This document shows positions 26,026 through 34,820 of a stretch of DNA of 39,941 bases, piece by piece; position 1 is the first letter of the stretch, and every line of letters begins with the position of its first letter. The stretch is from Prevotella sp. (GTDB lineage Bacteria > Bacteroidota > Bacteroidia > Bacteroidales > Bacteroidaceae), in the NCBI GenBank assembly GCA_024697645.1, contig JAILFH010000116.1, forward strand, positions 1 to 39,941, written 5' to 3'. The notes under the pieces are model-generated. The model ran no database searches. It had not been told where the DNA came from and saw only the letters and a program-made list of their open reading frames with translations. A program made the position numbers and the translations under genes.

Positions 26026-28005
26026 ATGATCAAGACGTTATACAATCAGATTGGGCAATACAAGTTGGCATCGGTGCTGACGCCTGTCTTCACGGCTTTG
26101 GAGGTCGTGGTCGACGTCTTGATTCCTTACGTCACCGCGAAATTGATTGACGACGGATTGAATGCAGGAAACATGCAGGCAGTCTATCTTTATGGCGGAT
26201 TGATGGTCCTGATGGCAATGGTCAGTCTGGCGTTCGGCATTCTTGCAGGACGCTATTCCGCTTATGCCTCTACGGGCTTCGGCGCCAATCTGCGCAGCGC
26301 CATGTATAAGAACATTCAGCGGTTTGCCTTCTCCGACATCGACAAGTTTTCGACTTCAGGCTTGGTGACGCGAATGACCACTGACGTTCAGAATCTTCAG
26401 CAGGCATTCCAGCAAATACTCCGAATCACGGTTCGCGCTCCGTTCCGCTTGATTCTCTCGATTGTGATGTGTCTTGTCATCGATCCCCGTCTCTCGCTGA
26501 TTTTCATTGTGGCAATGATAGTCCTGAGCATTTCGCTCTGGCAGATTATCTCCCGTGTCTCGAAGTTGTTCCAGAAGGTTTTCGAACACTACGACGCCCT
26601 GAACGAAAGCGTACAGGAGAACGTCACGGGAATTAGGGTGGTGAAGGCTTTCGTGCGTGAGAAATACGAGAACGAGAAGTTTGCCGAAGCCGCAGGAGGA
26701 CTCTACAAACTCTACGTGAAGGCAGAAAGTCTGATGGCGCTGAACCATCCCATCATGAACTTGGTGGTCTATGGTTGCATCATTGCCCTTTCGTGGTGGG
26801 GAGCCCATTTCATTGTGGGAGGAACACTCACGACTGGTGAACTGACATCGCTTTTCACTTACGTCATGTCGATTCTCTCGGCGCTGATGATGCTCTCAAT
26901 GATTTTCGTGATGTTGACTCAGAGCGCTGCTTCTGCCAAGCGCGTGACGGAAGTCATCAACGAAAAGCCTGACATCAGCAATCCCGAGAATCCTGTGATG
27001 AAGGTCGAGGATGGAAGCGTGGAATTCAGATGCGTGCGCTTCGACTATGTGAACAAACTCTGTTCCGACTTGGACGAAATCTATTCTGACATCGAGAAAA
27101 CGAGTCAGGATGCAGAGAAAGTCGTTTTGAATGCTGAGGGAACTGCCTCGGATTCTGTTGCTACGAATACGAAGGGAACTTCTCAGGGCGCAGATGAATC
27201 ATCCTCTAACGCTGATAGTCCAGCCTCGCAGCAGAGCGAACTGACTTGTCCCGCCGATGAGCCTGAACCAATGGTATCGGCAGATGGTCAGCAGCATAAG
27301 CGAAGCGCCCTCTACAACGTCTCGTTCAAGATTGCTCCGGGTGAAACGATTGGCGTTATCGGTGGCACTGGTTCGGGTAAATCCACGTTGGTTAGTCTGA
27401 TCAGCCGCCTCTACGATGTACGTTGTGGCGAGGTTCTTGTTGGTGGCAGAAACGTGAAGGAATACGACCTGACGGCTCTGCGCTCAGCAGTTTCCGTAGT
27501 GTTGCAGCAGAACACGCTGTTCTCGGGTTCGATTCTCGACAATCTGCGCTGGGGCAACGAAAACGCTACGCTCGAAGAGTGTCGCGAGGCTTGCCGAATG
27601 GCGCAGGCTGATGATTTCATCATGCAGATGCCCGACCAATACGAGACGAAGATTGAGCAGGGAGGCACAAACGTCAGTGGAGGTCAGAAGCAGCGTCTTT
27701 GTATTGCTCGCGCCTTACTCCGTCATCCTCAAATTCTGATTCTCGACGATTCCACTTCCGCTTGCGACACTGCAACCGACCGAAAGATTCAGACCGCCTT
27801 CCGCACTCAACTGCCTGGCGTGACGAAACTGATTATCGCCCAGCGAATCTCCACCGTAGAGCATTGCGATAAAATCCTCGTGATGGAGGGAGGTCGCGTC
27901 ACGGGCTTCGATACTCATGAGCATCTGCGTCAGCAGAACCAACTCTATCGTGAAATCTGCGAAATTCAGAACGAATGCTCTGGCGACTTCGATGCAAAAA
28001 CTTAG
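26026..28005 (+). CDS. ABC exporter half-transporter 1, degenerate nucleotide site, large NBD insertion
   Basis: This 659-residue type IV (exporter) half-transporter has six helices to about residue 300 and a nucleotide-binding domain from about 328. Walker A is GGTGSGKST (446-454), the signature is VSGGQKQ, and Walker B is ILILDDSTSACD with Asp where the catalytic Glu normally stands. The switch motif is IIAQR, with Gln for His. These two changes mark the degenerate half of a heterodimeric exporter. Residues about 345-426 are an extra acidic Ser/Thr/Asp/Ala segment between the A-loop Tyr341 and strand two (ALYNVSFKI), a place where related proteins have only a few residues. The partner is the next gene. 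Substrate unknown; a multidrug or lipid type is typical. Confidence 0.93.
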   Translation: MIKTLYNQIGQYKLASVLTPVFTALEVVVDVLIPYVTAKLIDDGLNAGNMQAVYLYGGLMVLMAMVSLAFGILAGRYSAYASTGFGANLRSAMYKNIQRFAFSDIDKFSTSGLVTRMTTDVQNLQQAFQQILRITVRAPFRLILSIVMCLVIDPRLSLIFIVAMIVLSISLWQIISRVSKLFQKVFEHYDALNESVQENVTGIRVVKAFVREKYENEKFAEAAGGLYKLYVKAESLMALNHPIMNLVVYGCIIALSWWGAHFIVGGTLTTGELTSLFTYVMSILSALMMLSMIFVMLTQSAASAKRVTEVINEKPDISNPENPVMKVEDGSVEFRCVRFDYVNKLCSDLDEIYSDIEKTSQDAEKVVLNAEGTASDSVATNTKGTSQGADESSSNADSPASQQSELTCPADEPEPMVSADGQQHKRSALYNVSFKIAPGETIGVIGGTGSGKSTLVSLISRLYDVRCGEVLVGGRNVKEYDLTALRSAVSVVLQQNTLFSGSILDNLRWGNENATLEECREACRMAQADDFIMQMPDQYETKIEQGGTNVSGGQKQRLCIARALLRHPQILILDDSTSACDTATDRKIQTAFRTQLPGVTKLIIAQRISTVEHCDKILVMEGGRVTGFDTHEHLRQQNQLYREICEIQNECSGDFDAKT

Positions 28006-28059
28006 CGCCCGTGCGGCCTGAATCAATTTTCGTAACATTACTCTAGCCCTCAAAATTGA

Positions 28060-28256
<197 letters not shown>

Positions 28257-30104
28257 ATGCGTCAACCCAATTTCAATAAGAACCAAGGTCCTGGACATCG
28301 GGCACAACCGGGATTTCAGAAGATGGACAAGCAGCAGAAGGCAACGCTGGTTCGCTTGTTCAGTTTCGTGATGAAGCACTACAAAGGCTTCATCCTCTTG
28401 GTGTTGATTTGCATTGCTATTTCTTCCGTCACTTCGCTTATCTCCACGCTGTTCACCCGAACCCTCATCGACGATTACATTGTTCCGCTGACCCAGGTCG
28501 ACAATCCCGAATACGCCTCGTTGCTGCAAGCCTTGTTCAAACTCGGACTGGTTTTGCTGCTTGGCGTCATTTGCTCCTATACTTACAACCGACTGATGAT
28601 TGAGGTGTCGCAGGGCACAATGCTTCGCCTGCGCAAACAACTTTTCGAACACATGGAAACATTGCCCATCAGTTACTTCGATTCTCATCCTCACGGAGAA
28701 CTGATGTCGGTCTATACGAATGACGTGGACTCGCTCCGACAGGTCATTTCGACGAGTATGGCGCAGGTATTCAATTCGCTCATCACCATTGTTGTCACGT
28801 TTGTCTCGATGATTGTCCTGAGCGTTCCGCTAACCCTTGTGAGTATTCTGATGGCTATCGTGATGATGATCACCACGACGAAACTTGGCACTTGGTCGCG
28901 AGGCTATTTCCGCACACAGCAGGAGTCGCTGGCACGAGTCAATTCGTTCATCGAGGAGATGATGACGGGACAGCGAGTTGTGAAAACGTTCTGCCACGAA
29001 CAGAAGGCAATCGCAGAGTTTGAGGTCATCAATGAGCAGTTGCGCTCGTCGTCGTCGAATGCGAATAAGATTGCAAACATCGTGATGCCCATCAATGGCA
29101 ACTTGAGCAATCTGGCTTACGTGCTCATCGCAGTTGTTGGAGCAATGGTTGCGCTTCATCAGTTCTCGGTGTTCAACATCCAGTTTAGCATTTCGCTCGG
29201 AACGATTGTGGCATTCCTGCAGTTGAACAAGAGTTTCACTCAGCCCATCACGCACGTGTCGCAGCAAGTCAATTCGGTGCTGAATGCGCTTGTGGGTGCT
29301 GAGAGAGTCTATCGGGTGATTGATGCTGAATCTGAGGTTGACGAGGGAAAGCACGAACTCGAAGACCCGAAGGGAGATGTTGATTTCCGACATGTTAACT
29401 TTGGCTATGTGCCGAAGAAACAGGTGCTTTTCGACATCAATATCAATACGAATCCTGGTCAGAAGATTGCGTTCGTGGGTGGAACTGGAGCGGGAAAGAC
29501 CACCATCATCAATCTCATCAACCGCTTCTACAACGTCGAGGATGGTAAGGTGCTCTATGATGGCATCCCCGTGAACGAAATCAGCCTTAATTCGCTTCGC
29601 CATTCGATGAGTATTGTGCTGCAGGAGACACATCTCTTCACTGCGACCGTGCTCGACAACATCCGTTACGGGCGGCTCGACGCAACCGATGAGGAATGTC
29701 GCGAGGCAGCAAGACTTGTGGGCGCCGACGACTTCATCCGACGTCTGGCAAAGGGTTACGACACAATGCTCAGTGGAGATGGCGGCAATCTTTCACAAGG
29801 TGAACGGCAGTTGCTGGCGATTGCACGCGCGGCTGTGGCTAATCCGCGAGTGCTGATTCTCGACGAGGCCACATCGAGCATCGATACTCACACGGAGCAA
29901 CTTGTTCAGCGAGGTATGGATTCCATTATGAAGGGTCGCACCACATTCGTCATTGCCCATCGACTCTCTACGGTTCGCAATGCTGATCAGATAGTTGTTC
30001 TCGACCACGGACAAATCATTGAGCATGGTTCCCACGAGGAACTGCTCCGACTGCGGGGTCAGTATTATCAACTCTACACAGGCGACTCGTCTCTATTGTC
30101 ATGA
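28257..30104 (+). CDS. ABC exporter half-transporter 2, canonical nucleotide site
   Basis: This 615-residue half-transporter is the partner of the gene upstream. Six membrane helices lie in residues about 35-330, then the nucleotide-binding domain with Walker A GGTGAGKTT (about 408), signature LSQGERQ, Walker B VLILDEATSSID with the catalytic Glu, and switch VIAHRLST. This site is complete, so the pair would have one active and one degenerate ATP site. It has no insertion like that of its partner. ATG at 28257 follows a repeat array; an internal ATG at 28323 (MDKQQKATLV) is an alternative start. The stop codon overlaps ATG at 30101. Confidence 0.94.
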   Translation: MRQPNFNKNQGPGHRAQPGFQKMDKQQKATLVRLFSFVMKHYKGFILLVLICIAISSVTSLISTLFTRTLIDDYIVPLTQVDNPEYASLLQALFKLGLVLLLGVICSYTYNRLMIEVSQGTMLRLRKQLFEHMETLPISYFDSHPHGELMSVYTNDVDSLRQVISTSMAQVFNSLITIVVTFVSMIVLSVPLTLVSILMAIVMMITTTKLGTWSRGYFRTQQESLARVNSFIEEMMTGQRVVKTFCHEQKAIAEFEVINEQLRSSSSNANKIANIVMPINGNLSNLAYVLIAVVGAMVALHQFSVFNIQFSISLGTIVAFLQLNKSFTQPITHVSQQVNSVLNALVGAERVYRVIDAESEVDEGKHELEDPKGDVDFRHVNFGYVPKKQVLFDININTNPGQKIAFVGGTGAGKTTIINLINRFYNVEDGKVLYDGIPVNEISLNSLRHSMSIVLQETHLFTATVLDNIRYGRLDATDEECREAARLVGADDFIRRLAKGYDTMLSGDGGNLSQGERQLLAIARAAVANPRVLILDEATSSIDTHTEQLVQRGMDSIMKGRTTFVIAHRLSTVRNADQIVVLDHGQIIEHGSHEELLRLRGQYYQLYTGDSSLLS

Positions 30105-30144
30105 ATTACGTAGACCTGATGTCATGAATTACATAGACTTGATT
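30099..30144. repeat. 23-bp tandem duplication at the symporter start
   Basis: Copies 30099-30121 and 30122-30144 are near-identical (TCATGAATTAC, then GTAGACCTGATG or ATAGACTTGATT). Each carries ATG AAT TAC. The first ATG (30101) overlaps the ABC stop codon and opens an 8-codon frame (MNYVDLMS) whose TGA overlaps the true symporter ATG at 30124. Confidence 0.9.
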
Positions 30145-31806
30145 ATCTTTTTCGCTTTCACGGGTGGCATTGTGCTGCTCGGCGCTTCGTTTTTCCGTCG
30201 GAAGTCAACGGCTGATGAGTTTACGTCTGCGGGTCGGAGTCTGCCAGGATGGGTTGTGGGAATGTCGATTTTCTCCACCTATGTGAGCAGCATCAGTTAT
30301 CTCGGCTATCCCGGAAAGGCTTACGACAGCAACTGGAACGCGTTTGTGTTCAGCCTTTCCATTCCGATTGCCTCATGGGCAGCAGCGAAATGGTTTGTAC
30401 CGTTCTATAGGAAACAGACGAGTGTCTCGGCGTACACATTTCTTGAAGAGAGGTTTGGCCTCTGGGCTCGTTGGTATGCTTCGGCTTGCTATCTGCTGAC
30501 ACAGGTGGCGCGTATCGGTACGATTATCTATTTGTTGGCATTGCCGATGAATCTGCTTCTGGGATGGGATATTCGCACAGTCATCATTGCCACGAGTCTC
30601 GCCATCATTGCCTATTCCATGCTGGGAGGCGTGAAGGGCGTCATCTGGGCTGATGCCATTCAGGGTTTCATCATGATTGGTGGCGCATTGGTCTGTCTCG
30701 TCATTCTGCTTTGGTCCTATCCAGGCGGTCCCGTGGAATCGCTGCGGGTGGCGTGGGATGCCGATAAGTTCTCGCTTGGCTCGTTCTCCCTGACTACTCT
30801 CGGTGAATCCACCTTCTGGGTCTGCCTTATCTATGGCATCTTCACGAATCTGCAAAACTATGGTATCGACCAGAACTACGTGCAGCGCTATCATGCAGCA
30901 AAGAGCGACAGCGAAGCCCGATTTTCCGCTTTGTTTGGCGGCTATCTGTTCATTCCCGTTTCCGCTGTTTTCTTCCTGATTGGCACCGCCCTTTGGAGTT
31001 ATTACAACGTGGGAGTACCTACTGATGGAGTAGGGGCATTGAAGGGCGATCAAGTCTTCCCGTATTTCATCGTCAATCAACTTCCCACGGGACTCACGGG
31101 TCTGCTTGTCGCCAGCATCTTTGCTGCAGGCATGAGCACCGTTTCCACCAGCATCACCTCTGGCGCTACTGTCATCCTTAGTGACTTCTATCGCAGACTG
31201 AAAAAGAATCGCAATCATGTAGTCGCCAGCAATTCTGATGCAAACTCTGCCGCAGCCAGCAATTCTGATGCAAATGCAGTTACCATTAGTAGTTCTGATG
31301 CAAATTCAACCGCCACCAACACTTCTATCACTAATACCCCTGATGCAGAAAACCTCAGAGGACAGGCTCCCTCCCTGCAGGGGAGGGCGGGGGGAGAGGC
31401 TTCTTCCGCAAGGGCGGGGGGAGAGGCTTCTTCCGCAAGGGCGGGGGGAGAGGCCCCCTCTCACGACCTCCTTGTCCTCCGTCTCTCCAGCATCATCATT
31501 GGTTTGCTTGGCATCATTATCTCCCTGGCATTAGTGAATGTCGATAGCATTCTCGATGCGTGGTGGAAACTCTCCAGCATCTTTTCGGGAGGCATGCTTG
31601 GCTTGTTCCTTTTGGGTTTCATTTCGCAGCGCGTCAAGAATGTAGATGCCGCCATTGGAGTTGTTTGTGGTTTCCTCATCATCGCGTGGATTTCGCTTGG
31701 CAATAGTGGCATTCATGAATATCTCGCTATTGTTTTTGGCACCATCGTCATCTTCCTCGTCGGCTTCCTTTTGGCGAAATGCAGATGGGGGAAAGAAACA
31801 AAGTAA
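30124..31806 (+). CDS. Sodium:solute symporter with low-complexity insertion
   Basis: This 560-residue member of the SSS (LeuT-fold) family takes up a solute with Na+. Start at 30124 (MNYIDLIIFFAFTGG) fits the first helix. Family features: AGRSLPGWVVGMSIFSTYVSSISYLG (residues 36-61), GGVKGVIWADAIQGFIM, and FAAGMSTVSTSITSGATV (333-350). Residues 362-446, in a cytoplasmic loop between helices, are an insertion of repeats: S-N/S-SDAN three times at 10-residue spacing (30-bp DNA repeat at 31225, 31255, 31285), then RAGGEASSA twice plus a partial copy (27-bp DNA repeat at 31384 and 31411). Substrate unknown. The stop codon lies within an octamer array. Confidence 0.92.
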   Translation: MNYIDLIIFFAFTGGIVLLGASFFRRKSTADEFTSAGRSLPGWVVGMSIFSTYVSSISYLGYPGKAYDSNWNAFVFSLSIPIASWAAAKWFVPFYRKQTSVSAYTFLEERFGLWARWYASACYLLTQVARIGTIIYLLALPMNLLLGWDIRTVIIATSLAIIAYSMLGGVKGVIWADAIQGFIMIGGALVCLVILLWSYPGGPVESLRVAWDADKFSLGSFSLTTLGESTFWVCLIYGIFTNLQNYGIDQNYVQRYHAAKSDSEARFSALFGGYLFIPVSAVFFLIGTALWSYYNVGVPTDGVGALKGDQVFPYFIVNQLPTGLTGLLVASIFAAGMSTVSTSITSGATVILSDFYRRLKKNRNHVVASNSDANSAAASNSDANAVTISSSDANSTATNTSITNTPDAENLRGQAPSLQGRAGGEASSARAGGEASSARAGGEAPSHDLLVLRLSSIIIGLLGIIISLALVNVDSILDAWWKLSSIFSGGMLGLFLLGFISQRVKNVDAAIGVVCGFLIIAWISLGNSGIHEYLAIVFGTIVIFLVGFLLAKCRWGKETK

Positions 31807-31834
31807 CAGAGTAACAGAGTAACAAGGTAACATA
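31803..31834. repeat. Octamer array (GTAACAGA) containing the symporter stop codon
   Basis: GTAAC at 31803, 31811, 31819 and 31827, an 8-bp period. The first TAA is the stop codon of the symporter. The same octamers recur at 39357-39385 and, inverted, at 39805-39825. Confidence 0.9.
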
Positions 31835-31895
31835 GTTTGTGCGTTCCACGATTAATGCGAAACGCTCAAACCTCGGTAAAATAAACTTTGTTTTA

Positions 31896-31927
31896 TTTGG
31901 TTGTTATCAGAAAAAATCGTAACTTTG
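31896..31927 (+). promoter_or_regulatory. Promoter of iorAB
   Basis: TTTG (31896-31899), 20 nt, TAACTTTG (31920-31927), 49 bp upstream of the iorA start. Full consensus match. Confidence 0.82.
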
Positions 31928-31976
31928 CGTGCAGTAATTTTTAGACTTGAATAACGTCTTAATCTAACAAAATAAC

Positions 31977-33581
31977 ATGAAGAAACTTTTATTAGGAGAT
32001 GAGGCCATTGCCCAAGGAGCCATTGATGCTGGATTGACTGGCGTCTATGCTTATCCCGGCACGCCTTCAACTGAGATCACGGAGTTTATTCAATTGTCGC
32101 CGCTTGCCCGCCAACGAGGCATTCATAGCCGCTGGTGTACTAATGAGAAAACCGCTATGGAGGCTGCGCTCGGCGTGTCGTTTATGGGTAAGCGCGCATT
32201 AGTTTGCATGAAGCACGTGGGACTGAACGTCTGTGCCGACCCGTTTGTCAATTCTGGAATGACGGGCGTCAATGGTGGAGTCGTGGTGCTGGTTGCCGAT
32301 GACCCCTCGATGCACTCGTCGCAGGATGAGCAAGACTCGCGTTTCTATGGCAAGTTTGCAATGATTCCTACGTTTGAGCCCTCAAGTCAGCAGGAGGCAT
32401 ATAACATGATGGACGTCGCCTTCGACTTCTCCGAACAGCAGAGACTTCCCGTGCTGATGCGTGTCACAACTCGTATGGCTCATTCGCGTGCGGTTGTGGA
32501 GGTGAAGGATGAGGCTCGTCCCGAAAATGAACTCAACTATAATGCTGTGGCAAAAGACTGGGTGCTTCTGCCCGCCAATGCCCGAAGGAAGAACGACCTC
32601 GTGACTGCTCAGCAGGCAGTGCTTGAAGAAGAGGCCGAGAAGTCTGATTACAACTGCTTCGTCAATGGCGCCGACAAGAGTCTTGGCATCATCGCCAGTG
32701 GCATCGCATTCAACTACGTACAGGAGTGTTTCCCTGAAGGATGTCCCTATCCCGTGCTGAAGATTTCGCAGTATCCGCTGCCGAAGAAGCAAGTGCGCCG
32801 CATGCTCAATGAATGTGAGCGCGTGCTCATCGTGGAGGAAGGTCAGCCGTTCATCGAGGATATCGTTCGTGGCGTTGCTGAGATGCCAAACGTGCTCGGT
32901 CGTCTCACAGGCGAACTGCCTCGAACGGGCGAACTGAATCCTGATGTGGTGAAGAAGGCACTTGGCATGTACGAAGGCGAAGTGTTTGCTCCTTGCGAGG
33001 ATGTGGCTCCGCGTCCACCTGCACTCTGTATGGGTTGCGGTCATCGCGATATGTACACAGCCCTGAACGAGGTGCTGAAGGAATATGAGAATCCCCGCGT
33101 ATTCGGCGATATCGGTTGCTACACGCTTGGCTTCCTGCCTCCTTATAAGGCTATTCACTCATGTGTTGATATGGGCGCTTCCATCACAATGGCGAAAGGT
33201 GCTGCAGATGCGGGTCAGTGGCCTTCAGTGGCTGTCATTGGCGACTCCACATTCACGCATAGTGGCATGACGGGCTTGCTCGATGCCATCAATGAGAATG
33301 CTGATATCACTGTCATCATCAGTGATAACCTCACGACGGGTATGACGGGTGGACAGGATTCAGCAGGAACGAATAAGTTTGAGGCCATCTGTCGCGGTTT
33401 GGGCTTGAGCGACGAGCATCTCCATGTGGTGGTGCCCCTGCCCAAGAATATGCCCGAGATAACCGAAATCATGCGACAGGAAATCAACTATCATGGCACA
33501 AGTGTCATCATTCCGCGACGCGAGTGCATTCAGACGCTGCAACGTCATCTCAAACAAAAGAAAGCACAGGAAAAGAAGTAA
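31977..33581 (+). CDS. iorA: Indolepyruvate ferredoxin oxidoreductase, alpha subunit
   Basis: The thiamine-diphosphate subunit oxidatively decarboxylates aryl-pyruvates to aryl-acetyl-CoA. In this 534-residue protein the N-terminal pyrimidine-binding domain opens with GVYAYPGTPSTEI (22-34). CMGCGHRDMYTALNE (from about 351) and FGDIGCYTLG (near 377) mark the ThDP/PP domain. It ends at about residue 534 with a Lys-rich tail and has no CxxCxxCxxxC ferredoxin domain. The archaeal enzyme carries such a domain at its C-terminus (total about 600-650 residues). Short forms like this are known in bacteria. Electrons must then leave by another route, or through a separate ferredoxin. It is 4 bp from iorB and led by its own promoter. 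Confidence 0.93.
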   Translation: MKKLLLGDEAIAQGAIDAGLTGVYAYPGTPSTEITEFIQLSPLARQRGIHSRWCTNEKTAMEAALGVSFMGKRALVCMKHVGLNVCADPFVNSGMTGVNGGVVVLVADDPSMHSSQDEQDSRFYGKFAMIPTFEPSSQQEAYNMMDVAFDFSEQQRLPVLMRVTTRMAHSRAVVEVKDEARPENELNYNAVAKDWVLLPANARRKNDLVTAQQAVLEEEAEKSDYNCFVNGADKSLGIIASGIAFNYVQECFPEGCPYPVLKISQYPLPKKQVRRMLNECERVLIVEEGQPFIEDIVRGVAEMPNVLGRLTGELPRTGELNPDVVKKALGMYEGEVFAPCEDVAPRPPALCMGCGHRDMYTALNEVLKEYENPRVFGDIGCYTLGFLPPYKAIHSCVDMGASITMAKGAADAGQWPSVAVIGDSTFTHSGMTGLLDAINENADITVIISDNLTTGMTGGQDSAGTNKFEAICRGLGLSDEHLHVVVPLPKNMPEITEIMRQEINYHGTSVIIPRRECIQTLQRHLKQKKAQEKK

Positions 33582-33585
33582 GATT

Positions 33586-34158
33586 ATGAAGACTGATATT
33601 ATTCTTTGCGGCGTGGGAGGACAAGGCATTCTCTCCATCGCAACCATTATAGGCGAAGCAGCCATGAACGAGAATCTGTATATCAAGCAGGCTGAGGTGC
33701 ACGGAATGAGCCAGAGAGGCGGTGATGTGCAGTCGAACTTGCGCATCTCGAGCAATCCCATTGCCAGTGACCTGATTGCAAAGGGCAGCGCTGATGTCAT
33801 CATCTCGATGGAGCCCATGGAAGCGCTTCGCTATCTCCCCTGGCTCTCGAAGGATGGCTGGATTATCACCTCGAGCACGCCTTTCAAGAACATCCCGAAT
33901 TATCCCGATCTGGATGTTATCATGGGCGACTTGAACAAAATACAGAATGTCATCACCCTCGACCTTGAGCAAATGGCGAAGGACGGTGGCGTGCCTCGTT
34001 CGGCTAACGTCATCCTTCTTGGTGCTGCCCAGAAGGCTCTCGGCATCGAATACGAGAAACTCGAGGATGCCATTCGCCGCGTCTTCGGACGCAAGGGCGA
34101 GGCTGTCGTCGATGCTAACATCAAGGCTCTTGCCATGGGACGAGAGGCGCAGAAATAA
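33586..34158 (+). CDS. iorB: Indolepyruvate ferredoxin oxidoreductase, beta subunit
   Basis: This 190-residue gamma-type subunit of the 2-oxoacid:acceptor oxidoreductase family opens with DIILCGVGGQGILS, the standard motif. VHGMSQRGGDVQSNLR at about 43-58 is the conserved CoA/acceptor-binding stretch. I start it at 33586, directly after the iorA stop with a 4-nt gap, since an earlier in-frame ATG (33493) lies inside iorA. With IorA it forms the heterodimer acting on indolepyruvate, phenylpyruvate or hydroxyphenylpyruvate. Confidence 0.93.
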   Translation: MKTDIILCGVGGQGILSIATIIGEAAMNENLYIKQAEVHGMSQRGGDVQSNLRISSNPIASDLIAKGSADVIISMEPMEALRYLPWLSKDGWIITSSTPFKNIPNYPDLDVIMGDLNKIQNVITLDLEQMAKDGGVPRSANVILLGAAQKALGIEYEKLEDAIRRVFGRKGEAVVDANIKALAMGREAQK

Positions 34159-34205
34159 AATTATACGCAAGCGTGTTTTCTATAGTCATCGCTTAAGGTG
34201 GACGT

Positions 34206-34267
34206 GTTCCGCCTTTGGCGGGCTGTAGAAAACATAAGAAAACAAGAAAAAACATAAGAAAACATTT
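34206..34267 (-). repeat. 62-bp modular interspersed element, copy B
   Basis: On the minus strand: AAATG, four decamers (TTTTCTTATG, TTTTTTCTTG, TTTTCTTATG, TTTTCTACAG), then CCCGCCAAAGGCGGAAC. Its AAATG end is 8 bp before the ATG of the GxxExxY gene, and its GC hairpin end faces iorB. Confidence 0.9.
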
Positions 34268-34275
34268 GGTATTCT

Positions 34276-34710
34276 ATGTTGTCCGAAAAGCAGGAACTCG
34301 ACTCTGAGTTAAGGGAGAAACTTAAGAGATTTGTGTTCGAAGTGGTGGGTTGCTGTCAGGCAGTTCATCAGGAGCAGGGACCAGAATTGACGGAATATGT
34401 CTATCAAGATTCTCTGAAGATTGCTTTCGAACAGGCGGGAATCAAATATCAGAAAGAGTATCATTTCACGCCATACTTTCGTGGAATCAAACTTGAACAC
34501 AGGCTATTTGTGGACTTTCTATGTAAAGACAAAATATTTCTGGAGTGCAAGGCAATCGAGAAGATTGGAGTCCACGAACGGTTGCAGTTGTGGAATTACA
34601 TGCGGGTAGCAGGAATAAGGATTGGAATCCTCTACAATTTTGCTCCAGTTCTGGACGAATGCGAGAAATACTATTACGATCCTGAGACGCGCTCGATTTA
34701 TACCTTTTAG
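34276..34710 (+). CDS. GxxExxY-family protein, PD-(D/E)XK nuclease-like
   Basis: This 144-residue cytoplasmic protein matches the GxxExxY family, which belongs to the PD-(D/E)XK nuclease fold. The family motif appears as QGPELTEYVY. The first Gly of the canonical GxxExxY is Glu37 here, whereas Glu40 and Tyr43 are kept. The putative catalytic core is Asp80 with E90-C-K92 (FVDFLCKDKIFLECKA), followed by the conserved HERLQLWNYMRVAGIRIGILYNF. Members occur as many paralogues in some bacteria and have no established function. The gene is enclosed by inverted 62-bp elements B and C and separates iorAB from the aminotransferase, which suggests insertion into a metabolic region. No own promoter was found; transcription may come from iorAB. 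Confidence 0.87.
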   Translation: MLSEKQELDSELREKLKRFVFEVVGCCQAVHQEQGPELTEYVYQDSLKIAFEQAGIKYQKEYHFTPYFRGIKLEHRLFVDFLCKDKIFLECKAIEKIGVHERLQLWNYMRVAGIRIGILYNFAPVLDECEKYYYDPETRSIYTF

Positions 34711-34820
34711 ATATTCGTTCAAGCCATTTATAATCATGGGAATATTGAAATCATGAGATTATTGAGCAAAAGACGATGAAGAAATCTCTCCCTGACATCT
34801 GTTTCAACTTTGAGAACTCT

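Noticed and set aside
30373..31218. 281-codon minus-strand frame opposite the symporter
   Set aside because: Antisense shadow of a membrane protein gene with no recognisable domain.
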